From the NCBI RefSeq assembly GCF_015477355.1, contig NZ_JADLRJ010000010.1:1-64000 (forward strand): a DNA stretch of 64,000 bases. Reading direction: 5' to 3'. A program made the translations under genes and the position numbers. This document shows, one piece after another, positions 26,410 to 34,669 of the stretch (its first letter is position 1; every line of letters starts with the position of its first letter). The DNA is from Nocardia blacklockiae. GTDB lineage: Bacteria; Actinomycetota; Actinomycetes; Mycobacteriales; Mycobacteriaceae. The notes under the pieces were generated by a model that saw nothing but the letters and a program-made list of their open reading frames with translations, had not been told where the DNA came from and ran no database searches.

Positions 26410-28956
26410 TCATTGTCCTGGCAGGTCGACCGCCAGAGTGGCGAGAAAGCGGGTGGCGAGTTCTGCTTCAGGCGCACCGATCTTTTGGAAGATCTCGATG
26501 GCCTGCCGGATCGATACCGCTGCTGCGGCTGTGTCACCGAGGCTTGCCTGACATCGCGCTGTCCCTTCCAACGCCAGGCCCTGCTCGAGTTGGCTGTTGA
26601 TCGCGCTGGCTGCGGCGAACGCCTCGGCGAAGCTGTGCAACGCCTTGTTCGGTTCACCTATGGCCAGCGACAGGCGTCCGATCTCGTTGAGCACCTCGGT
26701 GTAGCCGAGTTTGCTGCCGAGTTGATCGTGCAGAGCCAGTGCCTTCTGGAACAGATCGACGGCTGCGGAGTACTGCCCGGTCCGAACGCGCGTGATACCC
26801 AGGTTGTTGAGAGCGTTGGCTTCACCGACCCGGTTGCCGAGCTCGCGATAGCGGGACAATGCTTGTTCGTGGAGGTCGGCAGCGGCAACGTAGTCCCCGA
26901 TTTTTTCGTACACGATGCCGAGATTGTTGAGTGCATCGCCTTGGCCGGGGCGGTTTCCGAGTTCTCGGTAGCGGACCAACGCTTGCTTATGCAGGTCGGC
27001 GGCTACCGCGTAATCCCCTTTCCAAGTGTGCGCGAGCCCGAGGTTGGTCAGCGTGTTGGCCTGCCCCTGACGGTCACCGAACTCGCGGTAGCGAATCAGT
27101 GCCTGTTGTTGGAGATCAATGGCGTCGGTGTAGTCCCCGGTTGCCTGCCGGATATTGCCGAGGTTGCCGAGAGCGCTGGCTTCTCCGGTCCGGCTACCGA
27201 CCTCTGTGAAGGCGGCCAGCGCCCGGGTGTACAGGTCGTTGGCAGCGTCGAAGTCACCGGTCTTCTGGCGCACAATGCCCAAGTTCATCAATGTGTTGGC
27301 TTCGCCCCTGCGGTTGCCCAGCTCGCGGTAGAGCGTCAGCGCCTGTTCGTGTAGCTCGATCGCGGTAGCGTGATTTCCGATGCGCGCCTGGACGAGTCCG
27401 AGGTTGGTAAGCGCACCAGCCTGTCCGAGTCGGTTGTCGAGTCTGCGGTAGCACGTCAGCGCCTGCTGATAGAGGTCGGCGGCGTCGGTGTGGTCTCCGA
27501 CCAATCTGTGCAATGTGCCGAGGTGTTTCAGGATGTTCGCCTGACCGAGCTCATCGGAGAGGGTTCGGGCGATAGCGAGGCCCCGCTGATGCAGTCTTAT
27601 CGCGAAAGTCCAAGGACCGTCGTGTTCGAGCAAGCCGGCAAGGGTGTCGATGAGATCGACGGCCCGCGCGGGCTCGCCGGTGGCGCAATGGTCGAGGCAG
27701 GCGAGGAGGTTTGCGCGCTCTGCGCGCAGCCATGTCAAAGCGGCGATCTCGCTGCCGAATTCGCGTCTCGTCGTATCGGCACGCAGGGCGGTGGTGGGCC
27801 GGGTGCGGCGGGCCAATCGCTGATCCGCAGCAGCGGCGGCAGCCTGGTAATAGTCGAGCAGTTTGTCGGTTCTCTCGTCGACCGTGTCCCCACCGTGGCT
27901 GTGCGCCAAAGTGCGTGCGTATTCGCGCAGAAGATCGTGCAACTGGAAACGACCGGGCTGGATTTCCTCGATAAGGTGATCGGTGTAGAGCTGCTCCAAT
28001 TCGGTCTGTGCCATACCCGTGGTGATATCGGCCAGTGCTGCTGTCGCGTATGCATCGGTGTCCGGGCCGGGGTGTAGCCCCAGAGACCAGAACACGCGTT
28101 GTCGCTCGGAAGGTAGGTCGCGGTAGGACATGGTGAATGCGATGCGCACCGCTCGTGGTCCTGCGGCGAGTTCGCGGAGTCGGTCGGGTGTCGCGGTGAA
28201 CGCGGCGGCCAGATCGGCGACGGACCATGTCGGACGCTGAGCCAACCGGCTGGCTGAAAGTACGATGGCCAGCGGCAGGAATCCGCAGAGCCTGACGATA
28301 TCGTTCACCGCGGCTCGCTCGGTGTGAGACATGGACTCGCGGCGGCCTGCGCGGGAGATGAACAGCGTGGCCGCGCTGTCGATGTCGAGTACGTCCAGCG
28401 ATAGGGGGATGGCGTCGTCGAGCGCGGACAGGCGTCGGCGGCTGGTAATCAGCGTCAGACATCCGCTCCCCGCAGGTAGAAGTGGTTCGACCTGCTCGTC
28501 GTCGTAGGCATTGTCGAGGACGAGCAGTATCCGCTTGCCGTTCACACGATCGAGCCAAAGATTCTGACGTCCCCGCAGTGTCGGCGGCATGAAGCGCGGA
28601 TCGACACCGAGATCGGTGAGCAGTCCCGCGAGGATGTCGGTGGGTTCAGCGGGGGAAAGTCCGGGCGTGTGGCCGTGCAGATCGACGAAATACTGTCCGT
28701 CGGGAAACTTGTGTGCCAATCGGTGGGCAGCACGGGTGGCCAAGGCCGTCTTCCCTACGCCGGGCATGCCGTCGATCGTGCGTATCGACACCACTTGTCC
28801 CGCGCCGGCAGCTTCCACGATCCGTGCTAGCTCGTTCTCACGTCCTACCAACGAGGCCACGTCCCGGCGCAGCGTTGTGGTGACGATCGGACGCGGCTGT
28901 TCCTGGACCGAATACTGGATGGTGAAGTCTCGACCGACCACAACGTCGGTGATCAC
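26410..28956 (-). CDS. NB-ARC ATPase with nine TPRs (NLR-like)
   Basis: 848-aa STAND/NLR-type protein. Short N-terminal tail MITDVVVGRDFTIQYS, NB-ARC domain with Walker A GMPGVGKT (63-70), Walker B RILLVLDNA (142-150) and TSRRR sensor, then helical winged-helix-like region (FQLHDLLREYART), then nine TPRs of exactly 40 residues (467-826). It lacks a SARP DNA-binding domain, so it is not an AfsR regulator. The tail shares ITDV and G-x-FTI elements with the preceding protein (28998-29465), as seen in bacterial NLRs that signal by amyloid templating. Role in defence or cell death is inference. Confidence 0.88.
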   Translation of the reverse strand: MITDVVVGRDFTIQYSVQEQPRPIVTTTLRRDVASLVGRENELARIVEAAGAGQVVSIRTIDGMPGVGKTALATRAAHRLAHKFPDGQYFVDLHGHTPGLSPAEPTDILAGLLTDLGVDPRFMPPTLRGRQNLWLDRVNGKRILLVLDNAYDDEQVEPLLPAGSGCLTLITSRRRLSALDDAIPLSLDVLDIDSAATLFISRAGRRESMSHTERAAVNDIVRLCGFLPLAIVLSASRLAQRPTWSVADLAAAFTATPDRLRELAAGPRAVRIAFTMSYRDLPSERQRVFWSLGLHPGPDTDAYATAALADITTGMAQTELEQLYTDHLIEEIQPGRFQLHDLLREYARTLAHSHGGDTVDERTDKLLDYYQAAAAAADQRLARRTRPTTALRADTTRREFGSEIAALTWLRAERANLLACLDHCATGEPARAVDLIDTLAGLLEHDGPWTFAIRLHQRGLAIARTLSDELGQANILKHLGTLHRLVGDHTDAADLYQQALTCYRRLDNRLGQAGALTNLGLVQARIGNHATAIELHEQALTLYRELGNRRGEANTLMNLGIVRQKTGDFDAANDLYTRALAAFTEVGSRTGEASALGNLGNIRQATGDYTDAIDLQQQALIRYREFGDRQGQANTLTNLGLAHTWKGDYAVAADLHKQALVRYRELGNRPGQGDALNNLGIVYEKIGDYVAAADLHEQALSRYRELGNRVGEANALNNLGITRVRTGQYSAAVDLFQKALALHDQLGSKLGYTEVLNEIGRLSLAIGEPNKALHSFAEAFAAASAINSQLEQGLALEGTARCQASLGDTAAAAVSIRQAIEIFQKIGAPEAELATRFLATLAVDLPGQ
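26479..27558 (-). repeat. nine in-frame 120-base tandem units encoding TPRs
   Basis: Each unit encodes 40 residues built on G-x-R-x-G-x-A-x-x-L-x-N-L-G ... G-D-x-x-x-A-x-x-L-x-x-Q-A-L-x-x-Y-R-E-L. Units 2 to 7 are the most alike and the last two diverge, so the array probably grew by internal duplication and may vary in copy number between strains. Confidence 0.85.
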
Positions 28957-28997
28957 GATCGCCGGCGCGGCATCCGACAGCGCAGAAAAGTCCCGGC

Positions 28998-29465
28998 CTA
29001 CTGCTGCGCTGTCGGAGGGTGAGGCGGCCGACCGTCGGCGTGGATCCCGCTGATGGTGAACGAGCCGTCCACCGACGTCTTCTCGGCGACAACGCCGGCG
29101 CCGCCGGCCACGGTGACATCGGTGATCGTGAGCTGCCCGGCACTGACTTCATGCAAGCGCACGCCGACGCTCTCCGCGACCTGTGGAGAGTGGCGATGTA
29201 TCGCCACCAGTACTTCGCCGGCCGCAGTGAGTAATTCCTCATCGCGTCCAGCACCGGCCTGCGCGAGTTCTTCGACCAGTACCGCGCGTCGTGCAGGCGA
29301 TTGTGGCCGGCGTTCGAGCATTTCCACGTCTACAGACCGGTAGCGGCCGGTGATCAGCCTCTTCACAGCCTGATAGGCGTCGGTTACCGCCTGTTCGGCC
29401 GTGCCGGTCAACCCCGCGGCGGCACCAGCCGCCAAAGCAGCCGCCACCATCGTCACCGGATCCAC
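28998..29465 (-). CDS. small helical NLR-associated protein, candidate death effector
   Basis: 155-aa protein starting with GTG at 29465 after GGGAGGT. The N-terminus DPVTMVAAALAAGAAAGLTGTAEQAV is an Ala/Gly-rich hydrophobic helix, followed by an amphipathic helical bundle to about residue 107. The tail LTITDVTVAGGAG ... DGSFTISGI is beta-prone and shares ITDV and G-x-FTI with the N-terminus of the NB-ARC protein encoded 41 bases downstream. Bacterial amyloid-signalling pairs have exactly this order: membrane-active helical domain (Bell/HeLo-like) plus C-terminal motif, then the NLR. Effector function is inference. Confidence 0.7.
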   Translation of the reverse strand: MDPVTMVAAALAAGAAAGLTGTAEQAVTDAYQAVKRLITGRYRSVDVEMLERRPQSPARRAVLVEELAQAGAGRDEELLTAAGEVLVAIHRHSPQVAESVGVRLHEVSAGQLTITDVTVAGGAGVVAEKTSVDGSFTISGIHADGRPPHPPTAQQ

Positions 29466-29843
29466 CCCGTCGACCTCCCATGTTCGACCCCTCCGACCCG
29501 TGCGGAGTCGTACCACTGAACCAAGGGGTGACCATGCATCGCAAGAGTTCCGCCGAACCATATTCTCCGGTCTGTTATGTCGAAGGCGCGCGCGCGTCAC
29601 CTCGCTCGTGTGCGGCGGCGGCTGGAACAAACCGGTCAGATGCAATAACCTGAATGGAAGCTATTGCGGCCCTTGGCTTTTCGCTGATCAATGGAGGTGT
29701 CGTGTACTAGAATCGGCGCTGTCGAAGGGGATGGTCACCCGGGACCGCCGCGCTGATCGAGCCCCGTTATCCCTCGCGCCGTCGGGTGGGCCGAAGACGT
29801 TCTGCCCGAGCGCGATGCGTATACGCTGGAATGAGAGTTGGCC
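29466..29843. other. 378-base divergent intergenic region
   Basis: Lies between the NLR-associated gene (leftward) and the exported protein gene (rightward). On the minus strand TTCGAC and TATGGT with 16-base spacing around 29550-29580 could form a weak promoter for the effector-NLR pair. No RNA gene, repeat or convincing operator was seen. Confidence 0.4.
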
Positions 29844-30464
29844 ATGTCCCGTCATATCCTCGAGAAGGCGCTCGTTCTCCTGTCGGTCTTCGTTTGTCCG
29901 GTCGCCGTGGCCGGTCCCGCGGAGGCGTTGCCGACCACCACGATTCACTGCGGAAAGCATTACGACAGCGTCGACTGGCAGGCTCCGTCGTTGGCCGATA
30001 CCTCGCATGTGGATACGCTCTTCTTCGCTGTCGACGTCGGCGGGGACGATATCCGTTCGGGCACCGGAGTGTCCGCTACCGTGACCTTCCGGACCCTGTT
30101 CAGCCGGGTGGACACGCGGCGGAGCGCCGTGTTGACCTCCGATCCGCACCCGAACAATTCCCATTTCTCCGGAAGCGTTTCGCTGGGGTCCCGCAGTGAC
30201 GACATCGAGTCGCTGGTCAGTCCCATGGACATCTTCCGGGTCGAACTCGTCTCGGCCTCCGGTCAGCCCGATATCTTCAGCACTCCGGACAACTGGAACA
30301 TGGATTCGCTCTCGGTCCAGTACACGACGTTCGAGGATTCCCGGACGTTCCACCCCCTGGTCCAGGGGTCGGGGAGTCCCTGGCTCCACCGTTTCAAGGC
30401 CGATTGCGACAACGATTCGGGCGAGGGCGGCCCGCTCTGGACCGTGGTCAACCCGACGGTGTGA
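29844..30464 (+). CDS. exported protein of unknown function
   Basis: 206-aa protein with a signal peptide (MSRHILEKALVLLSVFVCPVAVAGPAEA, predicted cleavage after AEA-L). The mature part begins LPTTTIHCGKHYDS and is rich in beta-strand segments (TLFFAVDVGGDDIRSGTGVSATVTF, DSLSVQYTTFED), suggestive of a beta-sandwich such as PLAT. No catalytic motif recognised. Two Cys in the mature part could form a disulfide. Confidence 0.72.
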   Translation: MSRHILEKALVLLSVFVCPVAVAGPAEALPTTTIHCGKHYDSVDWQAPSLADTSHVDTLFFAVDVGGDDIRSGTGVSATVTFRTLFSRVDTRRSAVLTSDPHPNNSHFSGSVSLGSRSDDIESLVSPMDIFRVELVSASGQPDIFSTPDNWNMDSLSVQYTTFEDSRTFHPLVQGSGSPWLHRFKADCDNDSGEGGPLWTVVNPTV

Positions 30465-30498
30465 GGATCCGGAATCGGCCGCGGCGAACGTGTGCCCG

Positions 30499-30518
30499 GG
30501 TGGGTGTCCATACCCACC
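30499..30518. terminator. hairpin between convergent genes
   Basis: GGTGGGT (30499-30505) and ACCCACC (30512-30518) form a 7-bp stem with a 6-base loop in the short gap between the exported-protein gene and the Nit1C operon end. No T-run, as is common in actinobacteria. Confidence 0.45.
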
Positions 30519-30530
30519 GTGGCCTCTTGG

Positions 30531-31646
30531 TCACAGGGTAGGCATGTACCGCGGACCCGTGGCGGGCAGAGACCCGACGTTGGCGCGGTAGAACTCGAGG
30601 TGACTTCTCGCTGCCTTGTCCCAGCCGAATCGGGCGGCGAGGGCCTTACCGCGTTCGGCGGCGGAAGGATCTCGGCGCAAGTTCTGTGCCATGGCGGTGG
30701 CCATGTCGGCGGGGTTCGTGGCGTAGGAAATGGTGTCTCCGAACACTTCTCGCAGCACGGGCAGGTCACGCCCGACCACCGGCACGCCCGCGGCGAGTGC
30801 CTCCATGGCGGCCAGGCCGAACCCTTCCTTCGTGGAGAAGAAGGGAACCAGGCTGGCGCCGGCCACCAGAGCGGGCAGGGAGTCGTGGGGCACGGTCCCG
30901 AGGATCGTCGGCTGGACGGCCAATTGTGTTGCGCGCGAGTCGAAAGCGGACCGGTAGGCGCGATAGTCGAAGAGTGTTTCGCCGCCCGCGTAGACGAGGC
31001 GCAGGTGTGGATGGTCGCGGCGGAGCAGGGCGAAGGCCTCCAGGAGATCGAGGCTGCCCTTGCGGGGTTCGATACCGCCCAGCGCCAGGACGTACGGGCC
31101 CAGCCGGCGTGACCAGTCCAGGCGGGCGGGGGAATTGGAAGCCGTTGCGAAGCGGTCGTATTCGACGCCGTTCGGGATCACCGTCGGGCTCAGGCCCCAA
31201 CCCGCGTGGACCTCCGCGGCGACGGCGGCCGAGACGCAGATGTGGGCGTAGGGTTCGACGATGGCGCGCTCGTGGCAGGCGGCCAGCTCGGGTGTGGTGA
31301 AGGTGTCGAGGTGGTGGATGGTGCGGATGCAGCGGTCGACCGCGTTGGCGCTGATGCAGTCCTGGGCGTGCACGATGTCGTAGGCGGGGGGAGTGAAGGC
31401 GGAGCGTAATGCGTTGATGGAGCGCATGATCCGGTCACCGACCGATTCGCCGTCGGCGGCCTCGAACGGCACCACCCGCACGGTCACCGCCGGATCGACG
31501 GGCTGGAAGAAGGCCGAATCGCCGCCGCGGCCCAATGTCCACACCGTGACGTCCACGCCCAGCTTCGCCAGTGCCTCCGCGAGATTCAGCGTATGCACCA
31601 CGCCCCCACGGGGTTTGGTGGAATAGGTGAGCAACGCGACCCGCAT
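30531..31646 (-). CDS. MSMEG_0565-family glycosyltransferase (Nit1C)
   Basis: 371-aa GT-B (GT4) glycosyltransferase: MRVALLTYSTKPRGGVVHTLNLAEAL, VIPNGVEYDRF, LGGIEPRKGSLDLLEAF, and C-terminal FFSTKEGFGLAAMEALAAGVPVV (E-x7-E). This is the glycosyltransferase typical of actinobacterial Nit1C clusters. The start shares one base with the stop of the upstream nitrilase-like gene. Acceptor unknown; possibly modifies a metabolite made by the cluster. Confidence 0.88.
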   Translation of the reverse strand: MRVALLTYSTKPRGGVVHTLNLAEALAKLGVDVTVWTLGRGGDSAFFQPVDPAVTVRVVPFEAADGESVGDRIMRSINALRSAFTPPAYDIVHAQDCISANAVDRCIRTIHHLDTFTTPELAACHERAIVEPYAHICVSAAVAAEVHAGWGLSPTVIPNGVEYDRFATASNSPARLDWSRRLGPYVLALGGIEPRKGSLDLLEAFALLRRDHPHLRLVYAGGETLFDYRAYRSAFDSRATQLAVQPTILGTVPHDSLPALVAGASLVPFFSTKEGFGLAAMEALAAGVPVVGRDLPVLREVFGDTISYATNPADMATAMAQNLRRDPSAAERGKALAARFGWDKAARSHLEFYRANVGSLPATGPRYMPTL

Positions 31647-32497
31647 CAGAACCCGCCTTTGTCGCGCATCAGGTTGTGGTACGCGTCCACCCGGCGCTCG
31701 GCTAGGTGACGCAGCACGCGCCGGGCCCGCTCCACCTCCGCGTCCACATCGATGTCCGCGACCGCCAACCCGCCCTTGGACCAGGTCTTGGCGAGGATGT
31801 CGCCGCCGGGACCGACGATCTTGGCCTGCCCCAGAAACCGCAGCGACCCCGTGATGCCGGTCTGGTTCGACGAGGCCAGGACCACCTGGTTCTCGGCGGC
31901 ACGAGCCTGGTCGTACAGGTCGAACAGGCGGGACTGGCGGTCGTTGGGCATGCGGGAGGCGCGGTCGGTGACGCTGGCGGGCCAGGCGGACAGTGCCGCG
32001 ATCGTGCGAGCGCCGTCGAGGGCCAGGGCACGCGCCGATTCGGGGAAGGTCTTGTCGTAGTCGATGAGCATGCCCAGGCGGCCCACGGGAGTGTCGAAGG
32101 CGGTGAAGCGATCTCCCGCGGCGTAGGCGAGATGTTCGCCCGCGGGCTGGTGGACCTTGCGGTGGCGGCCCAGGACGCCGTCCCCGGTCACACAGACCGC
32201 GGCGTTGTAGCGGGTGCCGCCGCTGTGCTCGGCGTAGCCGACGCAGAGGGTCATCGCGCCGGCCAGGCGGCACAGCAGCCGGATCTCGGGGCCGTCGGGG
32301 TCGATGGCCTCGGGCGCGGTCGCCGGGTCGGGATTGCGTAGGTCGCCGATGTAGCCGCCGAGCGTCGCGTCGGGCAGCACGAGCAGGTCGACGCCGTCGG
32401 TGGCGAGCCGGTCGATGATGCCGGTGATCTTGTCGAGTGCGCGGGCGATGTCGCGGCCGAAATGTGCTGCGACGGCGGCGATCCGGGTGACGGCCAT
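31646..32497 (-). CDS. nitrilase-family paralogue lacking the catalytic Cys and Glu
   Basis: 283-aa carbon-nitrogen hydrolase fold, collinear with the nitrilase at 33746-34669. Of the Glu-Lys-Cys triad only the Lys remains (RHRKVHQP, Lys114). The Glu position is Asp43 (LVLPDATLGG) and the nucleophile position is Asp146 (GMLIDYDKTFPE, where the partner has ICYDKAFPE). All other structural motifs are intact and the frame is open, so it looks like a maintained pseudoenzyme, perhaps a partner or regulator of the active nitrilase, or an enzyme with changed chemistry. Confidence 0.87.
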   Translation of the reverse strand: MAVTRIAAVAAHFGRDIARALDKITGIIDRLATDGVDLLVLPDATLGGYIGDLRNPDPATAPEAIDPDGPEIRLLCRLAGAMTLCVGYAEHSGGTRYNAAVCVTGDGVLGRHRKVHQPAGEHLAYAAGDRFTAFDTPVGRLGMLIDYDKTFPESARALALDGARTIAALSAWPASVTDRASRMPNDRQSRLFDLYDQARAAENQVVLASSNQTGITGSLRFLGQAKIVGPGGDILAKTWSKGGLAVADIDVDAEVERARRVLRHLAERRVDAYHNLMRDKGGF

Positions 32498-32508
32498 GGG
32501 AATCCGGC

Positions 32509-33753
32509 TCAGGCCGCCGCGGTCGCGCGGCGGGCGCGCACGATCCGCTCCGCGAGGTGTTCGGCGTCGCGGGCGATGGCCGCGAAGCGACCCGACCCCC
32601 AGGTGTGCAGCCACGGCAGCCCGAGGAAATACAACCCCGGAGTGGTGGTGACGCCGCGATTGTGACAGGGGTGTCCCTCCCCGTCGAAGACGCCGACGCG
32701 CAGCCAGCGGTAGTCGGTGCGGAAGCCGACCGACCACACCACCGAGGTAATCCCGCTCGCCGCCAGGTCCGTTTCGGTCACCTCCCGTTCGGGCCGCCAC
32801 ACCGGCCGATAGCGCTCCTCGGCGGGTGCGTCGATGCCCTCGCGGGCGATGTAGTCGTCGATGGAATCCTTGATGCTCTCGGCCACGGCGTCCGCGGCGT
32901 CGAGCTGCTTGGCCAGGGTCGGCTCGAAATGCGCTGTGCCGCCGGTGACGTCGATCATGCGGCCGTAGAGGGACATGCCCTCGAGGGCGAAGCGTCGCAG
33001 GTCGATGTCGCGCCCGCCGTCGCGGCCGGTGACGTAGTGATTGGTGTTCTCGCGCTTGCCGAGGCCGCCGGGCTGGTCCTCGATGGGAATGTCGTAGTGG
33101 CCCATGTCCTGGAGCCACGCCACGCAGTCGCGGCCCCGGTAGAAGCGCGCGACGCGCGGCGCGCCGCCGACCGCGAGATGCACCTTCCGCCCGGCCAGAT
33201 GCAGGTCCTCCGCGATCTGCGCGCCGGACTGCCCGGTGCCGACGACCAGGACCGCGCCTTCGGGAAGGTCTGCGGCACTGCGGTATTCGGCGGAGTGCAG
33301 CTGCCGGATCGTGTCGGGCAGTCGTTCGGCGAACCGCGGAATCGTGGGTGTGTGATAGCCGCCCACGGCCACCACCACCTGATCGGAATGCATTGGCCCC
33401 GATGTCGTTTCGATGTCGAAGCCGCCATCGTTCGCCACGGTTACCGCCGTGACGGTGACGTGCTCGCGCACCGGCGGATCGAAGGTGTCGGCGTAGCCGC
33501 GCACCCACGCGTAGACCTCGTCGCGGGTCATGAAACCGTGCGGTTCGGGACCGTCGTAGCGATAGCCGGGCAGCACGCACTGCCAGTTCGGTGTGACGAG
33601 AGTGAAGTTGTCCCAACGGGTGTCGCGCCACTCGTGCGCGATGGTGTCGCGTTCCAGGACGACATGGTCGATACCGCGGTTGGTGAGGTGCCAGCTGATC
33701 GACAGCCCGGCCTGCCCGCCGCCGATCACGACGACTTCGTGATGGTCAGGCAT
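32509..33753 (-). CDS. MSMEG_0569-family flavin-dependent oxidoreductase (Nit1C)
   Basis: 414-aa flavin monooxygenase-like protein: FAD motif IGGGQAGLSISWHL, second dinucleotide fold VVGTGQSGAQIAEDL, and GGYHTP. Typical of the flavoprotein conserved in Nit1C clusters. Likely oxygenates or oxidises an intermediate linked to the nitrilase reaction. ATG at 33753 overlaps the nitrilase end by eight bases. Confidence 0.9.
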   Translation of the reverse strand: MPDHHEVVVIGGGQAGLSISWHLTNRGIDHVVLERDTIAHEWRDTRWDNFTLVTPNWQCVLPGYRYDGPEPHGFMTRDEVYAWVRGYADTFDPPVREHVTVTAVTVANDGGFDIETTSGPMHSDQVVVAVGGYHTPTIPRFAERLPDTIRQLHSAEYRSAADLPEGAVLVVGTGQSGAQIAEDLHLAGRKVHLAVGGAPRVARFYRGRDCVAWLQDMGHYDIPIEDQPGGLGKRENTNHYVTGRDGGRDIDLRRFALEGMSLYGRMIDVTGGTAHFEPTLAKQLDAADAVAESIKDSIDDYIAREGIDAPAEERYRPVWRPEREVTETDLAASGITSVVWSVGFRTDYRWLRVGVFDGEGHPCHNRGVTTTPGLYFLGLPWLHTWGSGRFAAIARDAEHLAERIVRARRATAAA

Positions 33754-34669
33754 GAGCGGCCGCCAATCCCTCGGGTACGGGCGGCTGTCCGACCACGCCG
33801 TGCCGGGCGACCACGCTGTCGTAGATCTCCGGACGGCGGTCGCGCAGGTTGTACATGCCGCCGCCGCGGGCCAGCTCGAGCGCGTGCTCGACGTCGACGG
33901 TCGCGGTGGCCAGGCCGGGTTCGGTGCCGGTGGTCGCGAGGACCTCGCCGCCGGGGCCGACGATCTTGGCGCTGCACACGAAGCGCAGCGAGCCGAAGGT
34001 GCCGGCCTGGTTGGAGGCGATCCACACCACCTGGTTCTCCACGGCCCGCGCGCGGTCGAAGATGTCGAAGCGCTGGGTCCAGCGGTCGTCCTCGAGCCGT
34101 TCGGCCGTGGCGGTGCGGGCGGTCGGCCACGCCGACAACGAGGCGATGATCTCCGCGCCGTCCAGTGCCAGCGCCCGCGCGGCCTCGGGGAACGCCTTGT
34201 CGTAGCAGATCTGCATACCCATTCGACCGATCGGCGTGTCGAAGGCGCGGAACCGCGAACCCGCTGTGTAGCAGAGGTTTTCGCCGAGCGGCTGATGCAC
34301 CTTGCGGTACGAGCCGAGCACGCCGTCGCCGGTGAGGGTGACCGCCGCGTTGTAGCGGTCCTCGCCGTCGGCCTCGCAGAACCCGAGCGTGACGACGAGA
34401 TCACCGGCCATGGCGGCGATCCGCCGCAGCTCGGGCCCGTCGAGCGCGAGGGCGGGCGGCAGGCTGCGCAGCCGTCGCCGCCGCGCCTCCTCGCTCTCGG
34501 TGTCCCCGCCCAGGCTGGGTAGATAGCCGCCGAGGCAGGCTTCGGGCAGCACCAGCAGGCGGCTGCCCCGGGCGCGGGCCCGATCGATGAGGTCGCCGAT
34601 GGTGCGGTAGCAGGTTTCCATGTCGCGGCCGAATTCGGCGGCGGCGACGGAGATGGTCAGGTCGGTCAT
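33746..34669 (-). CDS. nitrilase, Nit6803/Sll0784 type (Nit1C)
   Basis: 307-aa nitrilase with complete triad: Glu43 (VLPEACLGG), Lys123 (YRKVHQP) and Cys155 (QICYDKAFPE). Converts a nitrile to the carboxylate and ammonia. Nit1C clusters have been connected experimentally with growth on cyanide as nitrogen source; that is published knowledge of the cluster, not visible here. ATG at 34669 overlaps the upstream gene (ATGA). Confidence 0.92.
   Translation of the reverse strand: MTDLTISVAAAEFGRDMETCYRTIGDLIDRARARGSRLLVLPEACLGGYLPSLGGDTESEEARRRRLRSLPPALALDGPELRRIAAMAGDLVVTLGFCEADGEDRYNAAVTLTGDGVLGSYRKVHQPLGENLCYTAGSRFRAFDTPIGRMGMQICYDKAFPEAARALALDGAEIIASLSAWPTARTATAERLEDDRWTQRFDIFDRARAVENQVVWIASNQAGTFGSLRFVCSAKIVGPGGEVLATTGTEPGLATATVDVEHALELARGGGMYNLRDRRPEIYDSVVARHGVVGQPPVPEGLAAAHA

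Noticed and set aside
26479-27558. Regular 120-base periodic sequence considered as a CRISPR-like or satellite repeat
   Set aside because: The repeats are in frame, encode TPR helices and have no unique spacers.
26410-28956. NB-ARC/TPR protein as an AfsR/SARP antibiotic regulator
   Set aside because: There is no N-terminal OmpR-like DNA-binding and BTAD domain; the protein begins almost directly with the NB-ARC domain.
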